64,000 nucleotides of DNA, taken from positions 3,472,001 to 3,536,000 of the forward strand of contig CM121341.1 of the NCBI GenBank assembly GCA_051530055.1, read 5' to 3'. The translations under genes and the position numbers were made by a program. Every line of letters begins with the position of its first letter. Within the stretch, counting starts at the first letter, position 1. The stretch comes from Neoechinorhynchus agilis. Lineage: Eukaryota > Acanthocephala. The notes beneath the pieces were generated by a model. The model was not told the origin of the DNA. It did not search any database and saw only the letters and a list, made by a program, of their open reading frames with translations. Shown here in pieces: positions 1 to 10,278 of this stretch.

Positions 1-156
1 ACAAGCGTGCTTTAGATGAATCGACTTCTTCAAACTATTGGACAAAGCCTAAGTCATGGTAAATAATAAACAATATTTTTGTCACTATTTAAAATTTGTC
101 TATAAGGATTAAAGCCACGATTACTAAAGGACCCAGCTTCAATCGAAATAGGAATA

Positions 157-1135
157 ATGAATTCGTCGACAGAGAAAACGGTTTATGACTTACTGATGAA
201 AGATTTCTTCGCTCGGGAGCCATTGTGCAATTCCCTATTTTTAAGATCAGCTAAAGAAACTGAGGAAGTGTGTAGCAAATTTTTAGAATACGGTATAGCG
301 TCCAAGCTGTCTTCAGTCGCCGTAGACAAGAAAGCAGGACGTGCAGCCGGAGTTATAATTGCTTATATTGAGAAGCCAGGAATGGAAAGTCCACTTAGCG
401 TTGCAGGACCGAGTAGCAAATTCGTCTATATTTCTGAAATTCTAGATCAAGTGACAGTTGACATGTATGCTTACTTTGGGACCGATCAGCTACTTTGTTT
501 GATGATAGCGAGTGTATTAGAGGAGTATGCTGGTTTAAAAATTGGTCAGAAACTAACATCTAAGTGCCTGGAAGCAGGAATAAAGTGGAATTCACGTTTA
601 GCTCATTCGAAACCTTTTCGTTCACTATCAAATCAGTTTAGATCAAAATTTTAGATTTTTACGAATGAAAATGGTCTAAACACATATATCATCGTCCGGG
701 GGGTGAATGATTGTATTATACGTTAGCGAATCCTGCCCCCGGTGTTATCGATATTCATTTAATTGAGAAATATTTCACAAGGTTTTCCTTGCCTCTTCAG
801 TCGCTATTGCTAGTAAGTTTTTAAATAGGAAAACCTTGCGAAATATTTCTCAAATAAATGAGTAACGGCAACACCGGGGACAGGATTCGCCAACGTACTA
901 TCTTAAATCTATTCTTTAAATACAGAAAATCATGAATTCCACAGTAAAAAGAGGCTTAAAAGGAGCTTTTTCACAGACGACAAATGCTCGCTCAACGACA
1001 ATGTTACAAAGACAAGGATTTAAGGTTATAAAATCGATTGAATACTCCAATTATCTAGACAGAGAAGGGAAACCAAGATTTAAGGGAGTAAAAGGAAGTA
1101 TAAGTTTGCTTGAAAAAAGACTTGTTTTTTACTAA
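157..1135 (+). CDS. GNAT-family N-acetyltransferase, arylalkylamine/dopamine-type, split
   Basis: Two ORFs together look like one acetyl-CoA-dependent N-acetyltransferase of the arthropod dopamine/arylalkylamine type (cytosolic; acetylates amines with acetyl-CoA). The first (ATG at 157, open to 654) ends its recognisable part at about residue 141, with the acetyl-CoA-binding loop EYAGLKIGQKL followed by a helix. The second (about 926-1135) carries the C-terminal half: TTNARSTTMLQRQGF, then IKSIEYSNYL and GKPRFKG, the usual order in this family. The gap of about 330 bp holds a palindromic element, so it is either an intron containing a MITE or a break caused by one. A good acceptor (TTAAATACAG) ends at 925. 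The donor is unclear: the pair 596/944 keeps frame but the donor is weak. The first ORF's tail beyond about residue 144 is probably intron. Family assignment is from motifs only; substrate is not predictable. Confidence 0.7.
721..895. mobile_element. Palindromic MITE-like element with TA target duplication
   Basis: About 70-bp terminal inverted repeats start CGTTAGCGAATCCTG on the left and end CAGGATTCGCCAACG on the right, flanked on both sides by TA (719-720 and 896-897). The arms continue through GAGAAATATTTC and GGTTTTCC to a short unpaired centre. A TA target site suggests mobilisation by a Tc1/mariner-type transposase, but no transposase is present. Read on the minus strand, the left arm holds a hammerhead-like stem-loop (771-800). 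The right arm shares the word GCGAAATATTTCTCAAATAAAT with elements near 12.2, 44.4 and 61.9 kb, so the family is repetitive in this genome. Confidence 0.75.
771..800 (-). other. Hammerhead-like stem-loop in MITE arm
   Basis: Minus strand: CTGAAGA (800-794), one G, then a helix GCAAGG/CCTTGT closed by AAAA, then GAAA (776-773), followed by UAUUUCUC and AAAU words. CUGANGA and GAAA are the invariant halves of a hammerhead core, but there is one extra nucleotide between CUGANGA and the helix, as in the other copies in this window. Activity is not implied. Confidence 0.45.
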
Positions 1136-1173
1136 ATATACCGATTGTTCAAATACTGCTTTATTAGTGCGTG

Positions 1174-1215
1174 TATAAAAGGGGCAAAATGACGATGTGC
1201 TAGCAAAGTATAAAA
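1174..1215 (+). promoter_or_regulatory. TATA-type promoter candidates for the 14-3-3 gene
   Basis: TATAAAAG lies at 1174-1181 and TATAAAA at 1209-1215, 93 and 59 bp upstream of the 14-3-3 ATG. A TCAGCA initiator-like word at 1229-1234 follows the second. Which one is used cannot be decided from sequence. Confidence 0.4.
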
Positions 1216-1273
1216 TCTATAAACATTATCAGCATTCAAATGCGTTTTCACGCGTGCCGTTTTTTTTAAAGTG

Positions 1274-2200
1274 ATGTCTAGCGACTCTCGTTATCAGCTT
1301 TATTTCAAAGCTCGTCTAGCAGAAGAAGTGGATCGATATACCGATATGTCTATGTTTATGAAGAAACTAACCCAACTTGTTGGAGTTGATCTTACAGCAG
1401 ATGAACGCAATGCACTTTCCACGTCTTATAAATCAGTGGCGAGTCGGCTTCGATCTGCTTGGAGACTATTGACGAGCGTTGTGAACACTGAGGACTTAAA
1501 ACTGGACTCAATGGGGAAAGTTTCGGAAAGTTGTCCTTATAAACAAGTGCAAATTCAAAGTGCAAAAGAATACAGAGATACCATAGAAAGCGAACTAAAG
1601 GATGTATGTCTAGAAGCTCTTAGTCTAATCGATTCTCATTTGCTTAAGAATGCAACATCTACCGAATCTCAGGTTTTTTATGCAAAAATGAAAGGTGATT
1701 ATTACCGATATCTGGCTGAGATCAGTGCTAAAAGTGATGCTAAGAGGGATGAATACACTTACGAAGCATCAATCGCCTACGAGGAAGCTATTAAACATTC
1801 AGAAAATGAACTAGAAGTAACTCACCCCATTCGACTCGGTCTTGCTCTAAATTACTCAGTATTTCTCTATGAAGTCAAAAACGATATGGATAAGGCTTGT
1901 GATCTAGCCAGTAAGACTTATATGGAAGCAATTAAAAGCTTGGACGATCTTTCGGACGAATACTACAAGGACTCGTCTCTTCTGATAGACCTACTTCAGG
2001 AAAATCTTACTTTGTGGAAATCAAGACAAAAGCGGGACGCCGAATCCGAGGATCGTTATGGAATACCAATCAATGAAAACGGCAGTCCTTGCAATTGGAA
2101 AAGAATCGGTTCATCGCCCCAGGAAAATGAAATATCACAACACGTGAACGTTCTCATAGAAAATAACAACAATGAAGATAAAATACTCGATATTAACTGA
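1274..2200 (+). CDS. Divergent intronless 14-3-3 protein
   Basis: 308-residue 14-3-3 adaptor: a dimeric cytosolic protein that binds phosphoserine/phosphothreonine partners. The reading frame opens with GTG at 1271, but the ATG at 1274 gives the natural N-terminus MSSDSRYQLYFKARLAEEVDRY. Signature regions are present: YKSVASRLRSAWR (residues 52-64), FYAKMKGDYYRYLAEIS (135-151), THPIRLGLALNYSVFLYE, and YKDSSLLIDLLQENLTLW. The phosphopeptide-pocket residues of the family (K53, R60, R64, R145, Y146 here) are all kept, so ligand binding is expected. The C-terminal tail, about 55 residues after the LTLW helix, is long and unlike the short acidic tail of canonical members. There are no introns; with the divergence this suggests a lineage-specific or retrocopied paralogue, still under constraint since the frame is intact. 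Confidence 0.93.
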   Translation: MSSDSRYQLYFKARLAEEVDRYTDMSMFMKKLTQLVGVDLTADERNALSTSYKSVASRLRSAWRLLTSVVNTEDLKLDSMGKVSESCPYKQVQIQSAKEYRDTIESELKDVCLEALSLIDSHLLKNATSTESQVFYAKMKGDYYRYLAEISAKSDAKRDEYTYEASIAYEEAIKHSENELEVTHPIRLGLALNYSVFLYEVKNDMDKACDLASKTYMEAIKSLDDLSDEYYKDSSLLIDLLQENLTLWKSRQKRDAESEDRYGIPINENGSPCNWKRIGSSPQENEISQHVNVLIENNNNEDKILDIN

Positions 2201-2215
2201 CTGCGTATTTTTTGC

Positions 2216-2221
2216 AATAAA
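2216..2221 (+). terminator. Polyadenylation signal AATAAA of 14-3-3
   Basis: AATAAA lies 16 bp after the 14-3-3 stop codon, implying a very short 3' UTR. Confidence 0.55.
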
Positions 2222-3972
2222 ACATATACGTTTTAAAATATAGATAAAGTGCCACAGCTATACTGATTAGATTGAAAATATTAAAGAACAAATAAGTCCC
2301 TATTACTTTTCGATTTATACCCACAGAATCCAGGAATTGCAAAAGCTCATAATTTTACTTGTTCAAAGCATTCGACGACCGTAAAACCTGGACTAATTGC
2401 ATTGATTATAATTCTCAAAGATATATCGTGAATGTTCTGGTAGTGTAAATAAGTGAAGCATTTTCATTAAAAAGAATTTAACGAACTTGACAAATGATGC
2501 AACTCGCCATTGGCTGCATTTATCCACACTATAAAATTTATAAAAGTTCTGATGGGAACGGAGGAACATCTTGGTGCTCCATTGACTCGATAATGCATCC
2601 AGCATTTCCTTTCTGAATCGCTGATGGCGAGAGAGGTTATAAAAGGAGTAGAGCGAGACGAATCGAGGCATTTGTACTTCTCTTTTTTCAGTGCTCTTTT
2701 TGCCACTTTACCGACTCTTGGAACTGAAGGGGACAATTTCCTTTTAGCATTTCTATTAGGGCAGATGAAGCCTCAAGGAGACGGCCTCTTTCCCACGGAA
2801 CTTTTGATGGGCAGTCCGGTTTTTTCCCTTTATCTTTACTTATGCGAGATATTTGCCCAAACTTTACGTTTTAGAGTATTCACCATGCCGTGGCGATTGT
2901 GACTGGCTATCGCTTTGGGGCATTTGAGTCCGTGGGACAGTTCGCACCTTGCAGGATTGAGAAAGCCACGTCGAAGTCTAGTGCCGAAGCGAGACCGAAG
3001 GAACAGTCATCCAATTTAGTACCTGAAGCGTTAAGTAAAAACACTGGACCATTTGGTTGCGGCCTCGTTCTTTGGCGTCAACACAGCACAAACAATTTGA
3101 AAGTTGAATCTTTAAGCTTTATCGATCGGCGATGTATCTCGCATAACCGTGAATTCTTACAATTTGTTAATACTCAGTGTTTAAAACTGGCAAAAAAATT
3201 CTTAACTTAAAGTCATGATCCGTATCGCTGGATCCGAAACTCGTTGCGTGCACTAGATTTTTTGAAGTTCTCGCGACACTCTGACTCAGGTTGTCGTAAA
3301 GGAACAAATTCAACTATCTCATTGGCATGATGAATCTGGCACAAAGCGGTTTTTCTTGGTTCATTTATCTTATTACCGTTTACAAGGATACCATCACGGA
3401 TTGCATTGATAGACCAAGCCAATTTATCTTTGGTATTGGTCCATTTTTCCTAAGTATCGCAACTGTAGCCGTGGTTATAGTGTACATCACAATAGCCATA
3501 GCTGGCAAAAGACATAAAGGAAGTCTTGTCATCCAACGTTTCAAGTAAAATTTATCAAGAGCGCCCAAACGATTGCGATATTAAATAAAATCGATTTTTA
3601 ACTTGGTACTATAGGACAATAGGCATCGTGTTTAATATCGAAAAATGTATGCCATTTGATTGGAAATTTAGCATGCAGTGAATTTTTAAAGTGTATGGCA
3701 AACAACTTGAAACCTTGATGTTGCGATCGCCCACGTTTATAAAACTCATAATAAAACAAGTTGATTTGGTTTGGTCAGCAAAGGAACTCGGGTCGCTTTC
3801 GTTAAACTCAAGTGACATGTAACCAAAATTGACCTCAGTTGTTTGAGCAGATTCCTTGGTGTCCTTTAGTAATGGCTTCAATTTCAAAAATGCCTCTAAT
3901 CTAAAAGGCATTTTTGGAATTCGAAGTTTGCATCACAATCGGATAATCAAATTAATTTGGTGAAACTTCGAT
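2222..3972. other. Intergenic, no gene recognised
   Basis: Several open frames of 60-106 codons overlap on both strands and none matches a family I know. A TATAAAAGG word at 2639-2647 could start a plus-strand transcript. At 3380-3568 both strands encode a hydrophobic stretch followed by basic residues (plus strand FLSIATVAVVIVYITIAIAGKRHK; minus strand LCLLPAMAIVMYTITTATVAIL), so a membrane-anchored exon of an unseen gene is possible. I cannot choose the strand. Confidence 0.4.
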
Positions 3973-4656
3973 TCAAATTAGATACCGTCCTGTAAAATAA
4001 TCTTGATTGTTTTCCAATTGATTGGAAAATTCCGTGTTTAATAAAAATGGTTCATTTTCACAGTGAAGAAGAGGTTTCGGAGCTTGAGAATGGGGATAAA
4101 TATTCCTTGGTGATTGCGTTGCGGTGTAAATGTGTTGAACAAGAGGAGCAGTTGGATTTGTTTGAGCTTTATGTAGTCGATAAGAAGAGGACAATGTTGT
4201 CATTGCATCGGATGCCGTTGTACATGACTGACGCTTTAATTCTTCGGTTTTCCGAGACTCATCATCGCTTACTAGAATGTGGCACTTACTTGAGCCATCT
4301 TCTTCTTGACTATTCACTTTTGATCGGTGTCTACGAGTCCTTTGTCGTCTGAGGATTAATGCTCCTACCATGATAAGGACGAATCCAAGGATTATTAATA
4401 CAAGGGCCACGGTGGCATACAAAATAGTGAGATTAGTGTACCGAGATCCGAATCGATTCATAAGGATTTGATCGATTGATTTGTATAAAGACGATTCGTT
4501 AGGATTAGTTTGGTTTTGGCGTTGATCGAAGCAACAATATCGATTATGTGGGTTTCCGCAACAAAAGCGATGGCGGCCTTTAAACGGTGGGCAGCTGAAA
4601 CCGTTGATCCATACGCCGAATCGGTCTTGATATCCGGCGCAATGATGAGATTTCAT
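3973..4656 (-). CDS. Shisa-like single-pass membrane protein
   Basis: 227 residues from the ATG at 4656. The N-terminal cysteine-rich module has the Shisa pattern: C6-AGYQDRFGVWINGFSC22-PP, then FCCGN (C32-C33) and YCC (C41-C42). A hydrophobic transmembrane helix follows at about residues 77-102, a basic stop-transfer segment (RRQRTRRHRSK) at 103-113, and a 115-residue Ser/Thr/Pro-rich cytoplasmic tail. Shisa proteins are type I adaptors that trap or modulate receptors in the ER or at the membrane. The predicted start lacks a signal peptide, so an upstream coding exon is likely: a minus-strand ORF from ATG 5123 begins with a basic stretch and a hydrophobic run (INLSFFLYIFWSA) that would serve as one, but the splice junctions are not certain. 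No homologue elsewhere in the window. Confidence 0.75.
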   Translation of the reverse strand: MKSHHCAGYQDRFGVWINGFSCPPFKGRHRFCCGNPHNRYCCFDQRQNQTNPNESSLYKSIDQILMNRFGSRYTNLTILYATVALVLIILGFVLIMVGALILRRQRTRRHRSKVNSQEEDGSSKCHILVSDDESRKTEELKRQSCTTASDAMTTLSSSYRLHKAQTNPTAPLVQHIYTATQSPRNIYPHSQAPKPLLHCENEPFLLNTEFSNQLENNQDYFTGRYLI

Positions 4657-4989
4657 TATCGAAAATGAAGAGTTTCTGTGGCTGCGGCGATGACTTTGTT
4701 GCTTCGAGAATATGAAGACCTAATGAGGAGAAAGGGGTTTATAGCAGCGAATGGGCGTTTAGGACATTCGGATTGTTTTGCACCGAGAAATGGAGTGAAT
4801 TTCAAGAAGATCGTTAATCTCTATGACTGGGAATGTGATTGCATAACAAAGGAAGCATTGTAAGAAGGCCTTGAAATCGCAGATAGGCGGATGGATAACA
4901 GTGTCCGAGAAAGGCAAACAGGAGCAGGTGACAATGCTGACGGCTACTTTCGTCTAGTTCGCTCGGTGAATTGGTGGTGGCGGTGGTGG

Positions 4990-5123
4990 TTATTGACACA
5001 CACAAGCATTCCTCGGGCAAAGGACGATGTTGACTCTGATGCTGACCAGAAGATATAGAGGAAAAAGGATAGGTTGATTGTGAAAGTATGTTTTACTAAT
5101 AATCCCTTCCTCGGTTTCTTCAT
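4990..5123 (-). CDS. Candidate signal-peptide exon for the Shisa-like gene
   Basis: Minus-strand frame from ATG 5123 reads MKKPRKGLLVKHTFTINLSF and continues with a hydrophobic core ending FWSASES, a plausible signal peptide. It lies about 330 bp upstream of the Shisa module on the same strand. GT dinucleotides occur after the cleavage region, but no donor stands out. Inference from position and hydrophobicity only. Confidence 0.25.
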
Positions 5124-6960
5124 GTTTACAACCATCTCAGACACAAAAAATACAGAAGATTGTCTGATGAATCTGTCATGTGGCAGATATGACTTTTTAT
5201 TAGATCTTTGTCGAGAGGTGTCCGAGGCATTCTCAGTGGACACACACAAACCGAAACTGACCTATAAAATGGGTGTATGTTTATAATTTTGATTCGGAAA
5301 AATATCACGTCCGAGGGACGTAGTGATCGATCGATTTTACGAAACCTTCTCGAAGTATACACGGTAAAGAGCTACAGCTATTAATCTTTCATTGGAAAAT
5401 CATAAAGGGAATTCTGCAAGAGATTCTCGGACTAAATTAGTCTCACACAAAAACGTCAACAAATCAGATATTTTCCAAAAGACTTATCTCAAACAATGTT
5501 TCGATATTTATATCGGCATCGATGACGAATTTAGAGATGGCATTATCACAAATGGACAGTTAAAGAAACAATCGAACACTCGAAATGAATGAGTTGGCGA
5601 GTCGATGAGGTGCCAAACAGTCTTCTACACTACAAACGGCCATATTCAACGGTATTTTCAGCTCGTCTGCTTAACTATTTCCAATGCTTTCAGACTTGAA
5701 TTATTTAGTGTCTCTGAAATACTCTTCTTCGAAAATAATAAATTGAAGTGAAAACAGAGAATTTTTTCGAATCATCCTATTAAAAATAAAAAGGCCATCG
5801 TGCAGGATGGATCTTTATTTACTTACAGTACCATATTCTTCTCGTATAAAAAGTCTGATTCCTTGAAGAATATTTAATAGAACTTTTCTAATGCACGCAA
5901 TAAAGTCGATATGCTTAAATTTATACGCGTGAAAATATTCATTTTAGAAATAAATCCATATTAAAAGTCATCCTTTTGAAAATATCATCATATACCCAAC
6001 AGTCATCAGTATTCACTTTTATTATCCAAAAAGGAAAAACGTCGACTTTTTAGTACAATCACAAAGTGAGGGAAAATATTTGCTTCGAACTTGGAGTGTT
6101 TTTGGAAGAATAGCAAAGTTAATTGACTGAATTTTATAAGAATTCCGCACGAACACGTATTTTAATTATCGTTATCTTATATTAAATATTCATATATTGC
6201 ATTTCCTGTATCTACAAAAATAAGATAACTATTGTTTGTCCTATACCAAGGAGAAAATCTCATCTCCCAATTAAAACACTGATGAATTTTGGTCATATTT
6301 CTATGCGGAAAATACTTGCAAGAATATATTGAATGGAACCCGGTCTTTATTTGAAAATAAAAAATTATTCAATCTACGAACCTTTTATTTCTGCAACAAA
6401 TCAGTTGTACTCGAGAATCATAATATCCTGATAGTGGTGTAACGCTCTTTTGACATATAATAATTTGTACTACCTCTCCGGCTGTATCATTCGGTTATGC
6501 AAAACAATCTGTGGCATTGCCCAAGTCCAAGTGGTGCTTCAAAAAACTTTTGATTCGGAACTATTCTCTTATAATGTTCAAAAATTCATTTTTTTTCTGA
6601 ATGCCGCTCTTTTCTCAAACAGAGATCTATGCCGTGAAAAGTTTACCTTTAGGGACAAATGCGAAAACCGTTGCGATTCTCCACGGGATTGACAATTGAA
6701 ACGTCCTTTTCGCTTTAATGAGTGCAGTTTTACCTACAAGGATATTTACGGGATCGTCCTGGACGTTGAGGATCGTTCTCGTGCCCGACGAATTCTTTTC
6801 CCGCTTCGAGAACAACGCTTTATTTCGATTGGTTCCTTTTGTGGAAATTCTTACCACGCGCCAATCAATAAAATTCGCATTCAGAAATAATTTCAAATGT
6901 GATGTCCAAGAATTTCTGCATTTTCGTTTCCAAAAACAAGCGACACTCCTGGTTTGAAAT
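5124..6960. other. AT-rich intergenic, nothing recognised
   Basis: No ORF above about 80 codons with family resemblance, no RNA gene and no clear repeat. The DNA is strongly AT-rich from about 5,650 to 6,450. Degenerate remains of the neighbouring Gypsy element may extend into its right end. Confidence 0.5.
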
Positions 6961-6964
6961 CGAG

Positions 6965-7660
6965 AATGAAATTCGTTCACATGTAATCTTTTGAGAAGTC
7001 GAATGGGTGATTCCAATTGTTTTAGTAAGGAAGGATGTTGCAAAGGTTCGAATCTGTGGCGATTTCAAGGCGACAATCAACCCGTTTCTAAAGACTGACA
7101 GCTATCAGATGCCGCAGATGGAACAATTTTTTTCATTTGTATATTTTTTTGAACTTTTATTTGTAGAACATAATAAAGCACAAAACGTGCAATCACCACC
7201 GTCCGCAAAAACGGAGCTTCTCTCCTTCCTCGGCCTCGTTGTACTGCAAGCGAGATATTTTGTCGCAGGAATACACCTGATCGTGCGTCGCCGGTCATTT
7301 CTCTCAATTTCTTCGACAGATCCTGGAGCACAGTGCCGAGCTGCTAAGCGCTCCATACGTCTCTACTCCGAAGGGGACAAAATAGTGGGTCCTTGCTAAT
7401 TCTCTATATTTTCGTACCTTCCTCCCATCCGCAGCACTGGCGGCACCTCCAGGAATTTAGAGTGGGCAAATATTCCATTATAGACATGAAAGATGCATAT
7501 TTACAATTGGTAATGAACGAAAAACCCCAAGTCTTTAGTAACGATTGCGACACCGTGGGGATATTTCCGGTACCGGCGAATACCTTTCGGAATGTCAGTG
7601 GCTCCACAGGTTTTTTAGAAACTTATAATAAGTGGTCTATTGGATGGCATTCCGTTTAGC
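6965..7660 (+). mobile_element. Gypsy/Ty3 LTR-retrotransposon fossil (pol RT part)
   Basis: A decayed reverse-transcriptase segment of the Ty3/Gypsy type: the strand-specific words KVRICGDFKATINPFLKTDSY (broken here only for reading) and, further right, GKYSIIDMKDAYLQL match consecutive blocks of Gypsy RT. The element is broken and partial; no LTRs, integrase or gag were seen. Between the two blocks sits a nested insertion of another retroelement (7122-7455). Old by its appearance. Confidence 0.7.
7122..7455 (-). mobile_element. 5'-truncated retroelement nested in the Gypsy fossil
   Basis: On the minus strand this matches the 3' end of the retroelement at 41.1-43.4 kb and 63.3-64 kb: the words AASAADGRKVRKYRELA, THYFVPFGVETYGAL and NISLAVQR can be read. 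It interrupts the Gypsy RT between two adjacent conserved blocks. Only the C-terminal end and 3' region are present, the usual outcome of target-primed reverse transcription, which supports a non-LTR origin. Confidence 0.7.
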
Positions 7661-7669
7661 ACATTTATC

Positions 7670-8880
7670 ATTTTCCTCAGAGACACAGAAAACTCCGATT
7701 GCAATAAATTTCATGTAGAAAGCTACTACAAATATTTAATTTACATGTAAAACGTTACGGCAGTCCATTTTTAGATTTGACATTATTTAATCGCATAGTT
7801 AGGAATATATAAATAATATATTGGACATATATGTTTCTTCCTATCACAGCTGATTGATTCGATGATCCTTCACTCATAAAGCTGTACAGGTTTCCTTGAA
7901 CTGTAACATTGTTACATTATTGATCCAATCCTTTTTTGATTGTCTTTTTTTAGCAATTTATGTGATTGAAACGAGATGTTTTATTTTGAATCAATATTTC
8001 GGAAAAGCTGGTGTTTGATAGAGACTGACCAAGACGTCACCGGAATCAGTATTCTGCTGTTTGTAAGTAACAATAGAATCGTATTGACCGTCTTATGGAG
8101 ATTATCGATTTCCTTTTACATGAGCAGGGACTAGATTGTTTTAGGACTCTATTGGGGAACACGGGTCCTGCTGGGTTTCATTCTTTGAAGACTGCGAATG
8201 AAGAGGAAACAATAAAGGCCAATTCGCTTCAAATTCGCCACTAATGGCTCGATCACATTAGAATACTGTGAAATCCTTTTTTTTTCGCGGCCACCCATTA
8301 GTTGATTCGATTTTCTTTATAAGGGATTTCGTAACGCAAGTTCGGACAGATGGAGAAGGCCACGATTGCAGAATTTAATTTTATCTGTGATTTAAACACG
8401 ACGAAGTATAATGTCCCAATTGGGCGCATTTTTGGCATAATGTCAGATTGAAATCATCAGTCGATTCCCTGAAACTTTAAAAGTTTACCCAGTGAGAGAA
8501 AATACAACGGGGGTTCATACGGAAGGGAAGTAGTCAACTGTAATGTCAATTTCTTTGACCATTTTTATAATTCCTTTTCATTAGGATGTATAAACGCTAC
8601 CATTGTATGAAACTTATTAGAGAATACTTGTTTAATGCCATAATGGCATAGTCGATTTCAATAATCTCTTTAAAATATCGAAGTTCATTCCGAATGCGTG
8701 TATTCTCCAAAGTATACCTTGCCAATTCTTATGAGAAAATTCTCCTTTGAAGTTGGGTGTTTGAGTATTGTGTACAAAATTGGAGAAGTTGACGCCAATT
8801 CATTTTTCGACCAATAGGCTTGTGGCTGGTTCAATTATCTCCTCCGCTGTTATCTTCGTAAACAGGGCTGTTACGTTAGT
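7670..8880. other. Intergenic, no gene recognised
   Basis: No supported coding sequence. Positions 8726-8757 (TTCTTATGAGAAAATTCTCC and following) recur almost unchanged at 10696-10727 in the same orientation, so part of this stretch is probably element-derived. Confidence 0.45.
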
Positions 8881-8889
8881 TCGAAGGTG

Positions 8890-9096
8890 TAAATTACGAC
8901 CAAGTGGATGTGCTCGCAATGGGAAGCGTCGAAATTGAGCGGTGTGGAGCTGTGGATGCGATATGTGGATGATACCTTCATTATCCTTGATCGCAGCACA
9001 AGTTCAATCGAACAGCTCGAAAAAGAATTGAATAGCTGTCACCGGAACATACAATGGACAATTGAAGAAGAGGAAAATGATAGTTTCGGTCTATAG
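8890..9096 (+). mobile_element. Penelope-like element RT fragment
   Basis: Reads ELWMRYVDDTFIILDRS followed by IEQLEKELNSCHRNIQWTIE, then EEENDSFG. YVDDTF, the 'LN..H..I.(F/W)T.E.E' block and the spacing are typical of Penelope-like reverse transcriptases. Only this palm-domain piece is left; the stretch after 9100 loses similarity. Together with the piece at 11.45-12.14 kb it marks this as a Penelope graveyard; one element or several cannot be told. Confidence 0.75.
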
Positions 9097-9099
9097 AAT

Positions 9100-10106
9100 G
9101 GTGGTGCAATGGATCTCACCTTAGCCCGTTTTAATACAAATTGGCAAGGGTCAGATCGATGTTCATCAGGGCGTTTAGATTTTGTTCCGATGGAATGAGC
9201 CTCAAAGATGAACTGGATTGGATTTATAGTAAGCGCAATATGTTCCATCGATTAAGAAAGGCTTTCTGCGGATACCACCTGATAATCCAAATTGAATGCT
9301 TCTTGGGTGTATTTTAGATAGGCTGAAGAAGGCCTACACGAATCAATTATTTGATAATTCGCTATCAAAAAGTTAAAATGATGAACATCTTTACTTTCTA
9401 TATTCTGATCGTGGGAATCTGCTTCAGTGCCGGCGTAATTTAGCTCCAACTTCTTAAAAGTTAGCTCCTCAATCTACAAAGCTACCTTTCTAACTTCATG
9501 ATGTCCGTGAAGGATGCTTCTGCGTTCGTATATCATCATTGAAAAAGTTGCACCGTTCAACCGCTCTTCGCAATTCGCCACAAACCATTGCGCATAAGTT
9601 TGAGTTTCTTTAATCAGCGTTTTCCAAATTTATAACGTTCCGTTAAATCGTGTGTCTGCGATCCATACATTTAGTGTAATTTATTCGCCAAATCCATATA
9701 AGACGAACGTCTTTCAAAGTTTCAACGGTAAACACTTTTCTCAGCAGTTTGAACATTTGTGGACTACGCCAAGAGATCCAACACGCTCTTTTCATATCTT
9801 GCACCTCGCTCCATCTGAAGTGCTAATAATCCGCCCACTCCTCTTTCTCTGCGTCGAATTGTAGAAAGGTTGAGAAAGTTGTTCCGACTTTTCCGTTTAT
9901 CTGTTTATTCTTCTCCTCGCTGATATCTACTATTGTCTCCCATCACTCTTTTTCGATACCAATAAACTCATAAGCCCCGATTGATTCTTCAAAATATCGA
10001 TAATTGTTCTCTGTGGAGGGACCCAGTGGCATCACCATTATTTATTGACGTTACTATTATATTCATTATAACTCTATCCAATTGTTCCTTCGAGTGGATG
10101 TGTATT
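9100..10106. other. Probably degenerate element DNA, nothing firm
   Basis: No ORF with family resemblance. It lies between Penelope fragments and next to an inverted repeat, so decayed element DNA is likely, but no motif proves it. Confidence 0.35.
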
Positions 10107-10278
10107 CTCAATGGCGAATTGTTACACACTCGAGTTTTATTATTGAACTCTTTATAGCGAATTTTCAAGGCCACAGCTTCCTTCTCAAGTAAAAACTTAG
10201 AAGAGGAGGCTGAGGCCTTGAAATTTTGCAAGATTGATTTCAACAAAACTCGAGTGTGTAACGATTCGCCATTGATAA
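10107..10278. repeat. Foldback (inverted repeat) about 172 bp
   Basis: TCAATGGCGAATTGTTACAC plus ACTCGAGTTTT near 10109-10140 is repeated inverted near 10243-10276 (AAAACTCGAGTGTGTAACGA and TTCGCCATTGA). An inner pair (ATTTTCAAGGCC / GGCCTTGAAATTTT) extends the hairpin. The arms are about 36 bp plus about 20 bp. Same style as the inverted Penelope ends elsewhere in the window. Confidence 0.6.

Noticed and set aside
3327-3568. Small membrane protein gene
   Set aside because: Both strands give a hydrophobic segment here and no homology decides between them.
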